A DNA stretch of 64,000 nucleotides from [Clostridium] leptum DSM 753 (GTDB lineage: Bacteria > Bacillota > Clostridia > Oscillospirales > Acutalibacteraceae): NCBI GenBank assembly GCA_000154345.1, contig DS480349.1, forward strand, positions 434,001-498,000, read 5' to 3'. The notes under the pieces are model-generated. The model saw nothing but the letters and a program-made list of their open reading frames with translations, had not been told where the DNA came from and made no database searches. Within the stretch, counting starts at the first letter, position 1, and every line of letters begins with the position of its first letter. This document shows positions 1 to 7,801 of this stretch, piece after piece. The translations under genes were made by a program, and so were the position numbers.

Positions 1-1554
1 GCTGGGCTCGTCCAAAATATACAGAACCCCCATTAAAGAGGAGCCGATCTGGGTGGCTAGACGAATCCGCTGGCTTTCACCGCCGGAGAGCGTCCCGCTC
101 GCCCGGGACAAGGTCAGATATTCCAAGCCTACGCTCTGCAGAAACCCCAGCCGCTCGGTGATCTCCTTTAAGATCGCTTTTGCAATCATCCGCTCCCTGT
201 CTGTCAGCTGCAGATTTTTGACAAACTCCAGCGCGTCAGAAACAGACTTTTCACAGAAATCGCTGATATTGATCCCGCCCACCGTGACGGACAGGCTCTC
301 CGGGTTCAAGCGCTTCCCATGACATTCATCACAAGGAATTTCGCTCATAAAGCCCTCGATTTCTTCCTTAATCCAATTGCTGGAGGTTTCTCGGAATCGT
401 CGCTCCAAATTATTGATAATTCCTTCAAATTTTGTGTAATAGGTGCCGCTGCCGTACTCATTTTTCCGGACGATTTTGATTTTATCCTCCGCCGGCGTTC
501 CATACAGCAGCAAATGAACAATTTCAGCCGGCAGATCTTTGATCGGAGTATCCAGAGAAAAGCGGTATTGCTTCGCCAGCGCCTCAAAATACATGGAAGC
601 GATGGTGCTGCCTTCCATAGCCCATCCGCTCGCCTTAATTCCTCCCTGCCGGACGGAAAGCTCCTTATTAGGAATCACTAAATCCGGATCCACCTTCATA
701 AACACGCCCAAGCCGGTGCACTTTTTGCAGGCGCCGAAGGGGTTATTAAAGGAAAACATCCGGGGCGTCAGCTCGTCGATGCTGATTCCATGCTCAGGGC
801 ATGCGTAATTTTGTGAAAAGGTGATATCCTTTCCATCCACTACATTAATAATGGTCAATCCGCCGGTCAGGCTGGAGGCTGTTTCAATGGAATCAGACAG
901 CCGGGAACGAATCTCAGGCTTAATCACCAAACGGTCCACGACAATTTCGATGGTATGCTTTTTATTTTTTTCCAATTTGATCGTCTCAGACAGGTCATAG
1001 ATCAGGCCATCCACGCGAACCCGTACATAGCCGCTTTTTCGGGCAGCCTCGAACTCTTTTACGTGTTCGCCCTTTCGTCCTCGAATGACCGGCGCCAGCA
1101 CCATAATTTTAGAGCCTTCCGGCAGGGCCATTACCTGATCTACAATCTGGTCTATGGTTTGCTGCTTAATCTCCTTTCCGCACACCGGGCAATGAGGGAT
1201 CCCGATTCTGGCATACAAAAGCCTGAGATAATCATAGATCTCCGTTACGGTGCCGACTGTGGATCTCGGGTTTTTCGAGGTAGTTTTCTGATCAATGGAA
1301 ATAGCCGGAGACAAGCCTTCGATGTAATCCACATCCGGCTTTTCCATCTGGCCTAGAAACTGGCGGGCATAGGAGGAAAGAGATTCCACATACCGCCGCT
1401 GCCCCTCGGCATAAATCGTATCAAACGCCAGCGAGGATTTTCCGGAGCCGGATAATCCCGTGAACACTACCAATTGATCTCTGGGAATCTCCAAATCAAT
1501 ATTTTTAAGGTTGTGCTCTCTGGCGCCCTTAACAAAAATATTTTTACTAGACAA
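1..1554 (-). CDS. uvrA: UvrA excinuclease ABC subunit A, N-terminal part (cut by window start)
   Basis: Damage-sensing ATPase of nucleotide excision repair; it loads UvrB on lesions in the cytoplasm. About 518 N-terminal residues are visible: Walker A GLSGSGKSS near residue 31, the segment leading to RQFLGQMEKPDVD, a CPVCG zinc-binding pair, the insertion domain, and the first ABC signature SGGESQRIRLATQIGS followed by ILDEP at the edge. The start is a TTG (1552-1554) preceded by AAGGAGAG at 8 nt, giving MSSKNIFVKGAREHNLKN, the usual UvrA beginning. The second ATPase half lies outside the window. It sits 28 nt downstream of uvrB on the same strand, so the two are probably co-transcribed. Confidence 0.95.
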   Translation of the reverse strand, partial: MSSKNIFVKGAREHNLKNIDLEIPRDQLVVFTGLSGSGKSSLAFDTIYAEGQRRYVESLSSYARQFLGQMEKPDVDYIEGLSPAISIDQKTTSKNPRSTVGTVTEIYDYLRLLYARIGIPHCPVCGKEIKQQTIDQIVDQVMALPEGSKIMVLAPVIRGRKGEHVKEFEAARKSGYVRVRVDGLIYDLSETIKLEKNKKHTIEIVVDRLVIKPEIRSRLSDSIETASSLTGGLTIINVVDGKDITFSQNYACPEHGISIDELTPRMFSFNNPFGACKKCTGLGVFMKVDPDLVIPNKELSVRQGGIKASGWAMEGSTIASMYFEALAKQYRFSLDTPIKDLPAEIVHLLLYGTPAEDKIKIVRKNEYGSGTYYTKFEGIINNLERRFRETSSNWIKEEIEGFMSEIPCDECHGKRLNPESLSVTVGGINISDFCEKSVSDALEFVKNLQLTDRERMIAKAILKEITERLGFLQSVGLEYLTLSRASGTLSGGESQRIRLATQIGSSLMGVLYILDEPS

Positions 1555-1582
1555 AATAAGCTCTCCTTAATTTTTAATCATG

Positions 1583-3559
1583 TCATTTACCGGACTGCAG
1601 CTTTTTAATTCGGTCTCGCAGATATGCGGCGTGTTCAAATTCCAGAAGCTTTGCAGCGGCCTTCATCTCCTTGGTAAGCTGCTCGATCAGCTGCTGGCGT
1701 TCCAGCTTTGTCAGCCGCTTTCCGGATTTTTTGTCATCCTTATGGCTGGAAATTTCTAAAACCTCTGCTACTTTCTTAACAATCGTTTTCGGCGTAATGC
1801 CATGCTCCTGATTATACCGCATCTGGATATCGCGTCTTCTCTGAGTCTCTCGAATCGCAGTTTCCATGGAGGGCGTAACCTGATCCGCGTACATGATAAC
1901 CTGGCCTTCCGCGTTTCTGGCGGCACGGCCTATTGTCTGAATCAGGGAACGGTCGGAACGCAGGAAGCCCTCTTTGTCCGCATCCAGAATCACCACCAAA
2001 GACACCTCCGGGATGTCCAAGCCCTCTCTCAGCAGGTTAATGCCGACCAAAACATCAAACTCACCTAAACGAAGGTCTCGAATGATCTCCATCCGCTCCA
2101 CCGTATCGATGTCGTGATGCATATACCGAACCCGAATCCCCATTCCCTCTAGGTATGATGTGAGATCCTCCGCCATTTTCTTAGTTAATGTGGTTACCAG
2201 CACCCGGTTGCCTTTAGCCACCCGAAGATTGATTTCTGAAATCAAGTCGTCGATCTGTCCCTCGGTCGGCTTAACGATAATCTCCGGATCCAACAGACCT
2301 GTTGGACGAATTACCTGTTCTACAATCTGGGTGCTCTTTTCCCGTTCCAAATCTCCCGGAGTTGCGCTGACAAACACCGCCTGGTTGATTCGCTGGTAAA
2401 ACTCGTCAAAATTCAGCGGGCGGTTGTCGTAGGCTGACGGAAGCCGGAAGCCATATTCAATCAAACTTTCCTTTCTCGCCCGGTCGCCGGCATACATTCC
2501 GCGCACCTGGGGCAGCGTCACATGGGACTCGTCCACAAACAACAGGTAATCTTTTGGAAAATAATCCAAAAGCGTAAACGGCGCGCTGCCTGGTTCCCGT
2601 CCCGCCATGACTCTGGAATAGTTTTCAATTCCCTTGCAAAAGCCGATTTCCTGGAGCATTTCAATATCATACCGGGTTCTTTGCTCAATACGCTGGGCCT
2701 CCAGCAGCTTTCCCTCCCGGCGGAAATATGCCAGCCGTTCTTCCAGCTCCTGTTCGATTTCTTGAATAGCCTCTTTCATTTTTTCCTTGGGGACGATGTA
2801 GTGAGACGCCGGGTAAATAGCGATATGCTTCAGATCCGCTTTGATTTCTCCGGTCAGCGGATTAAACTCGCTGATCCGGTCCACCTCATCACCGAAAAAC
2901 TCCACCCTCACTGCCGTATCATTGGACTGGGCTGGAAATATTTCCACTACATCTCCTCGTACCCGGAACTTGTTTCGGATAAAGTTTATATCATTTCTCT
3001 CATATTGAAGCTCTACCAGTTTCTTTAAAAGCTCGTCTCGGTTTTTTTGCATTCCCGGCCGCAAAGAAATAACCATGGTGCGGTAATCAATCGGGTTACC
3101 CAAGCTATAAATGCAGGAAACGCTGGCCACAATAATGACATCTCTGCGTTCGGACAGGGCTGAGGTCGCAGAATGACGGAGCTTGTCGATTTCGTCATTA
3201 ATCGCAGAATCCTTTTCAATATAAGTGTCTGTCGTAGCGATATAAGCTTCTGGCTGATAATAATCATAGTAAGAGACGAAATATTCGACTGAGGACTCAG
3301 GGAAGAACTCACGAAATTCACTGCAAAGTTGGGCGGCCAAGGTCTTATTATGGGCTAAAACAAGGGTTGGCCTTTGCACCTGCTGGATGATATTGGCCAT
3401 GGTGAATGTCTTGCCGGAGCCCGTCACACCTAGCAAAGTCTGCTCTTTATCCCCTCTTTTGATTCCCTCGACCAACTTTGCGATCGCCTCCGGCTGGTCT
3501 CCCGTAGGCTTATAGGTGGAAACCAATTTGAATAATTCTTTATCATTTTGATTGTTCAT
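1583..3559 (-). CDS. uvrB: UvrB excinuclease ABC subunit B
   Basis: DNA damage-verifying helicase-like subunit of UvrABC. At 658 aa it has the normal family length. Walker A is GVTGSGKT near residue 45, the beta-hairpin that locks onto DNA is in YYDYYQPEAYIA near residue 100, helicase motifs include DESHVTLPQ and QTIGRAARN, and the C-terminal UVR domain (KLLEFEHAAYLRDRIKKL) that contacts UvrC is present. The ATG start follows GAGGA at 8 nt. First gene of a uvrB-uvrA operon with a visible promoter about 155 nt upstream. I saw no convincing LexA box upstream. Confidence 0.97.
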   Translation of the reverse strand: MNNQNDKELFKLVSTYKPTGDQPEAIAKLVEGIKRGDKEQTLLGVTGSGKTFTMANIIQQVQRPTLVLAHNKTLAAQLCSEFREFFPESSVEYFVSYYDYYQPEAYIATTDTYIEKDSAINDEIDKLRHSATSALSERRDVIIVASVSCIYSLGNPIDYRTMVISLRPGMQKNRDELLKKLVELQYERNDINFIRNKFRVRGDVVEIFPAQSNDTAVRVEFFGDEVDRISEFNPLTGEIKADLKHIAIYPASHYIVPKEKMKEAIQEIEQELEERLAYFRREGKLLEAQRIEQRTRYDIEMLQEIGFCKGIENYSRVMAGREPGSAPFTLLDYFPKDYLLFVDESHVTLPQVRGMYAGDRARKESLIEYGFRLPSAYDNRPLNFDEFYQRINQAVFVSATPGDLEREKSTQIVEQVIRPTGLLDPEIIVKPTEGQIDDLISEINLRVAKGNRVLVTTLTKKMAEDLTSYLEGMGIRVRYMHHDIDTVERMEIIRDLRLGEFDVLVGINLLREGLDIPEVSLVVILDADKEGFLRSDRSLIQTIGRAARNAEGQVIMYADQVTPSMETAIRETQRRRDIQMRYNQEHGITPKTIVKKVAEVLEISSHKDDKKSGKRLTKLERQQLIEQLTKEMKAAAKLLEFEHAAYLRDRIKKLQSGK

Positions 3560-3714
3560 ACACGATTTCCTCTATTGATGATAGCTGCTATTGGCCCAAA
3601 TATGGATTTTTACAACGTCCTGTTTTTCCAGCAATTTCGACCAATCGAGAATTTGCTCACTAAAAATCCGCGATTCCATAAAAGCCAATCCTACAATGCT
3701 TATGCTGATGGTTT

Positions 3715-3743
3715 AGTATACCACAAAATCTCGTATTTTTCAA
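3715..3743 (-). promoter_or_regulatory. Putative sigma-A promoter of uvrB
   Basis: On the minus strand, -35 TTGAAA (3738-3743), a 17-nt spacer and -10 TATACT (3715-3720), upstream of uvrB with no gene between. Confidence 0.5.
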
Positions 3744-4027
3744 TTCTAACGATATACATGATACATTTATATCCCAGCTGAGCATCCGTTTTCATCCTCT
3801 ATTCTAATGCCTGGATATTGCGGCGGTTTTTAAGAGCGGAATCAAGCCTATATGGCATTAAATCTATCATTGTGTGTCTCTAATCCTATAATCTTATAGG
3901 AATACTCCTTGTGTCTTTACTGAACGACCTGCAAAACGGGGAAGCATTTCTAATACTGTCTTATGAGTGTTGCTCTTAAAGCACTTCTGTTTTTTGACGA
4001 TACAGTTATATTCGCAAAATCAGAGAG

Positions 4028-4056
4028 TTGTTTCTAAAATGCTCCTATGCTATAAT
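4028..4056 (+). promoter_or_regulatory. Putative promoter of the DUF362 gene
   Basis: -35 TTGTTT (4028-4033), 17-nt spacer, -10 TATAAT (4051-4056); the gene starts 45 nt downstream. Confidence 0.55.
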
Positions 4057-4101
4057 TTAGCCTGTAGAAACTTTATTGTGCGTGCTTGAGGAGGATTTGT
4101 T

Positions 4102-5208
4102 ATGGAAAAGTCCAGGGTTTATTTTACTGATATGCGAACCACAGAAAACTCTAATTTACAGAAAAAGCTCGCCAGACTTATCAGGAAGGCTGGCATTGGC
4201 AACATCGACTTCGAAAAAAAGTACGTCGCGATCAAAATTCACTTTGGGGAACCAGGGAATCTGTCTTATTTGCGGCCTAATTACGCTAAAACCGTAGCGG
4301 ACACAGTAAAAGATCTGGACGGAAAGCCTTTTTTGACCGATTGCAACACTCTCTATGTGGGAGGGCGCAAAAACGCGCTGGATCATATCGACACCGCTTA
4401 TTTAAATGGATTCTCCCCTTTTTCCACCGGTTGTCATGTCATCATTGCGGACGGGCTAAAAGGAACCGATGAGGTTTTAGTCCCAGTTTCCGGCGGAAAA
4501 TACGTAAAGGAAGCCAAGATCGGCAGAGCCGTTATGGATGCAGATGTTTTTATCAGCTTAACCCATTTTAAAGGCCATGAGATCACAGGTTTTGGGGGCG
4601 CCTTGAAAAATATCGGAATGGGCTGCGGCTCGCGTGCGGGAAAAATGGAAATGCACAGCGCAGGCAAGCCTTACGTAATTCAAGAACAATGCGTGGGCTG
4701 CCGTGTATGCGCCAAATCCTGCGCACATGACGCTATCTCGTTTACCGACAAAAAAGCTAATATTAACCACAGCCTCTGCGCGGGCTGTGGAAGGTGCATT
4801 GGCGTATGTCATCGGGATGCAATTAAGCCCGCTGATGATGAGTCTTTCGACATTTTGAATCAAAAAGTGGCGGAATATACCAAAGCGGTCGTTGACAAAC
4901 GGCCTTGCTTCCACATCAGCCTGGTTGTGGATGTGTCTCCTCAATGCGACTGCCATTCGGGAAATGACGCTGCTATTGTACCGGATGTGGGGATGTTTGC
5001 CTCTTTCGACCCAGTAGCTCTGGATGTAGCCTGTGCCGACGCGGTAAACGCTCAGCCCCCGATTCAAAACAGCCAGCTTAAAGAGCATTGGAACGAATCC
5101 GGGGATCATTTTCACAAGGTCGGGCCCAATACCAACTGGAAGGTCGGTATCGCTCATGCCGTAGAGCTTGGAATCGGCACTACAGAATATGAATTGATCC
5201 GTGTATAA
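4102..5208 (+). CDS. DUF362 domain protein with two 4Fe-4S ferredoxin motifs
   Basis: 368 aa. An N-terminal DUF362 region (IKIHFGEPGNLSYLRP near residue 45; LTHFKGHEITGFGGALKNIGMG near 155) surrounds a bacterial-ferredoxin insert with CVGCRVCAKSC and CAGCGRCIGVC near residues 198-240, enough for two [4Fe-4S] clusters. DUF362 proteins are widespread in anaerobes and usually treated as redox or iron-sulfur proteins of unknown substrate; nothing here refines that. The ATG follows GAGGAGG at 8 nt. Single-gene unit with its own promoter and a strong palindromic terminator. Confidence 0.9.
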   Translation: MEKSRVYFTDMRTTENSNLQKKLARLIRKAGIGNIDFEKKYVAIKIHFGEPGNLSYLRPNYAKTVADTVKDLDGKPFLTDCNTLYVGGRKNALDHIDTAYLNGFSPFSTGCHVIIADGLKGTDEVLVPVSGGKYVKEAKIGRAVMDADVFISLTHFKGHEITGFGGALKNIGMGCGSRAGKMEMHSAGKPYVIQEQCVGCRVCAKSCAHDAISFTDKKANINHSLCAGCGRCIGVCHRDAIKPADDESFDILNQKVAEYTKAVVDKRPCFHISLVVDVSPQCDCHSGNDAAIVPDVGMFASFDPVALDVACADAVNAQPPIQNSQLKEHWNESGDHFHKVGPNTNWKVGIAHAVELGIGTTEYELIRV

Positions 5209-5242
5209 ATAAAATTTTTTGAAAATCCGAATCGCGGCAAAT

Positions 5243-5300
5243 TAAGAACGATAAGAAAGGCGGGAAGAGAATTCTCTTCCCGCCTTTCTTATCGTTCTTA
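5243..5300. terminator. 58-nt perfect palindrome, bidirectional terminator between convergent genes
   Basis: The two 29-nt arms are exactly complementary around GAATTC at 5269-5274 with no loop bases of their own. It lies between the DUF362 gene (plus) and the GH116 gene (minus), so it can end transcripts from both sides. The arms begin and end with AT-rich runs rather than a classical U-tract. Confidence 0.75.
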
Positions 5301-5380
5301 GCCTGACCAGTAGCTCCATTATCGCAAAACATGGTAAATTATAGTAAGTGAACCAAATACGCTGACAAAGCATTAGGGTA

Positions 5381-7801
5381 TCAGAGATGATTTACCTTTA
5401 GGCCATCTGCTTCTCCATAGAGAATTTCCACCTTGGTTTCCAGCTTGCCGCTTTTAGGGTCACGCTTCTGAGAATAGACGCCCCAGTTTTTGGCGTTGGA
5501 AAAGAAACACCGAAAATCGTCCTGATGGATCACCGGTGCAAACCCGATGGTATTATTTACCAGGTCGAACTGATAGCCACTCAGAGCCACCAGCACAGAC
5601 CAGCTCGCCATGCTGCGGACATAATGGTTGCCGCATTCCACCTCGTTCCAGGGATTCCAGTCGTAGCCGTTATACCGTTCCCGAACCGCTTTCACAACGG
5701 CCAGGCCTTCTTCCACAAAGCCCTCAAAAATCAGGTGGGCTGCCACCTGGTATTCTATGCCGGACCATACTTCATCGCTGTATACAAAGGGCAGCTTTGG
5801 ACGGCCGCCCTGAGGCCAGCTGCACAATACCAAGCCTTTTTCCTGATTCAGCGCATAGGTACGCTGGACATTGACATGATCCTCCATCGTCTCCTTGAAA
5901 TTGTACTGAAATACAGAGTGAATGGCCTTTTTGATGTGCTCCTCCGGCAGGACATAGCCCAGGTGATTCAGGTGGGCCAGCATTTGTCCAAAGACCTGAT
6001 CCGCCAGGCATCCGGTGCCGTACTGGTATTTATAGGCGTTAATATCGTCGATCACCTGGATATAATAGTCGCCTCCCCACAGCAGGGAATCCATTTTTTC
6101 GCTTCCTTTGCGGAACGCTTCGGCATATTTTTCCGCATGCGCGGTATCCCCTAAGTATGCGGCCATTTCCTTTCCTGCCTTCAGCGCCGCCAAAAACAGA
6201 GAGTTGCTTAAGGAGTTGGGACCGTAAAATTCTATATCATAGGTATTATGCTGCTGATCATCCAGTACACAGTCCTTATCGGAATCCCAATAGGTAAATG
6301 CGAAATCCAACGCTAAGGCAGCTTTTTCCCAGGTTTCTTTTAACAGGGCATCCCCAGCGCCCAGCTTCCAATCCCGGTAAAGCCGCAGAATGGTACCCAT
6401 TTGTCCGTCTACAGCGGGGATCATTTCCCATTTTTTGTCTCCGAATACTTGCAGCGTCCGAAACGCCATTCTGCCTGTATCGTCGGTTTCCAACAGGAAT
6501 TCTGTCCTTCGCATAGACTGCTCCAGCTCGGGGAACAAGAACGCGGCGGTCTGCGCATAATTCCACACATGAGTGCAGTTCCCCTCACAGCTGCCGTGTT
6601 GGGGAAAGCTCCCCTCCCATGACAGGAACGTACCGTCGGAAATCCGGAAACAGGTAGGACTTCTTAAAACGGTGATATTATTGGCCAGCGCCTCGATCAC
6701 ATAATCCGGCAGCGTACTTTCATAAAGCGCTTTGGTAAAGGAGCGGGAGGCTTTTTCCAGACTCTCCAAATTTTTGTAGAGATATACGCCGTAATCCCAG
6801 GCGTTTTTCTGGAAATCGGCGTAATAGTTATGCTCAATCTCCTTTTTATTCCGGTTTTCCGGGCAGACATGGCCGCCCCAGTATTTTGGACGATTCGGAA
6901 AATACCAAGTAAGAATAAATTCGAATACAGCCTCTCCATATGCCGGAATTGTTTTACATACGCCTAAAGAACCAATTCTCAAATCGCTTAAATCATTGAA
7001 TTTGCTTTCCTTGCCCTGGAACTCCGAATGAAATTCAAGCCTTCCATCCTCGGAAAAGTCATCCCAAAAATCATGAATACCATCCCACCAAGCACCGGAA
7101 AGCCACTCCTCCTTGACCGTAACGCTGTCCTCCCCAGTCATCACAGCAATGCTGCCGTTTGTAAAATCATCCTCCGCAAGCTCCGGACTGGTATATAAAA
7201 GCCCTTTCATTTGATCCTGGTCAAGATATTGGTTTTTCACCGGCCTTTTGACCAAAAGATTGTCAAAAAGGTCGTAGCCGTTAAAGCCCACTGCATTAGC
7301 GACGGACGAAGCCACCGTGGCCTCCAGCGCCTCACCGGAGTTGTTTTTCACCTTATAACGGATCACCGCGCCGGGAATTCCAGAATCCTTAGCGTTTAGA
7401 GGAATAAAAGGGGTAAACGCCTCTAATTCCACAGAAAGGGGCAGCTTACTGTCCTCTAACGCTACATTGACAAAGGGATAAGCAGCCGAAAAACTGGAAC
7501 GCTCAAACCGGGGCAGCCCAGCCAAATCAGCCGAAATAAACCCGTGAGAGCAAGTATACGGCGGCTGAATCCGGGATTCCAGAATTCGGACGATGGGCTG
7601 AGTATTTTTGCTTTTTGCCCAAAGTGCGAAAAACGTATATGGAAAGTGGATTCCCTTTCCCGGCTGGCCAAAAATTTCCCAGTCGCAGTAGTTGCCCCGG
7701 GTCCCCACAGATACATTGCCGGTGCCAATGCCCCCCAGCAGAAATTTACATTCCGTGGCTTCATAAGGATAAACCTTGGCGCCATACTGATTGTTTGTCA
7801 T
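5381..7801 (-). CDS. GH116 family beta-glucosidase (GBA2-like)
   Basis: 806 aa from the ATG at 7801, chosen because GAGGAGG precedes it and it forms an ATGA overlap with the upstream glycosidase; a longer frame adds 68 residues with no homology character. The N-terminal beta-sandwich begins CKFLLGGIGTGNVSVGTRG; the (alpha/alpha)6 domain has SCEGNCTHVWNYAQ near residue 403 (likely nucleophile region) and NTYDIEFYGPNSL near residue 521, corresponding to the NTYD acid/base motif of GH116. No signal peptide, so cytoplasmic. GH116 enzymes hydrolyse beta-glucosides, xylosides or glucosylceramide-like substrates. Last gene of the sugar operon, likely acting on a glycoside brought in by the ABC transporter. 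Confidence 0.85.
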   Translation of the reverse strand: MTNNQYGAKVYPYEATECKFLLGGIGTGNVSVGTRGNYCDWEIFGQPGKGIHFPYTFFALWAKSKNTQPIVRILESRIQPPYTCSHGFISADLAGLPRFERSSFSAAYPFVNVALEDSKLPLSVELEAFTPFIPLNAKDSGIPGAVIRYKVKNNSGEALEATVASSVANAVGFNGYDLFDNLLVKRPVKNQYLDQDQMKGLLYTSPELAEDDFTNGSIAVMTGEDSVTVKEEWLSGAWWDGIHDFWDDFSEDGRLEFHSEFQGKESKFNDLSDLRIGSLGVCKTIPAYGEAVFEFILTWYFPNRPKYWGGHVCPENRNKKEIEHNYYADFQKNAWDYGVYLYKNLESLEKASRSFTKALYESTLPDYVIEALANNITVLRSPTCFRISDGTFLSWEGSFPQHGSCEGNCTHVWNYAQTAAFLFPELEQSMRRTEFLLETDDTGRMAFRTLQVFGDKKWEMIPAVDGQMGTILRLYRDWKLGAGDALLKETWEKAALALDFAFTYWDSDKDCVLDDQQHNTYDIEFYGPNSLSNSLFLAALKAGKEMAAYLGDTAHAEKYAEAFRKGSEKMDSLLWGGDYYIQVIDDINAYKYQYGTGCLADQVFGQMLAHLNHLGYVLPEEHIKKAIHSVFQYNFKETMEDHVNVQRTYALNQEKGLVLCSWPQGGRPKLPFVYSDEVWSGIEYQVAAHLIFEGFVEEGLAVVKAVRERYNGYDWNPWNEVECGNHYVRSMASWSVLVALSGYQFDLVNNTIGFAPVIHQDDFRCFFSNAKNWGVYSQKRDPKSGKLETKVEILYGEADGLKVNHL

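Larger units (their letters stand above)
3560..4101. other. Intergenic region between divergent uvrB and the DUF362 gene
   Basis: 542 nt without a credible gene. It holds the outward promoters listed separately and a 16-nt inverted repeat CCTATAA-TC-TTATAGG at 3885-3900, which could be an operator. The short plus-strand reading frame at 3548-3781 has no ribosome site and overlaps the uvrB start. Confidence 0.6.
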
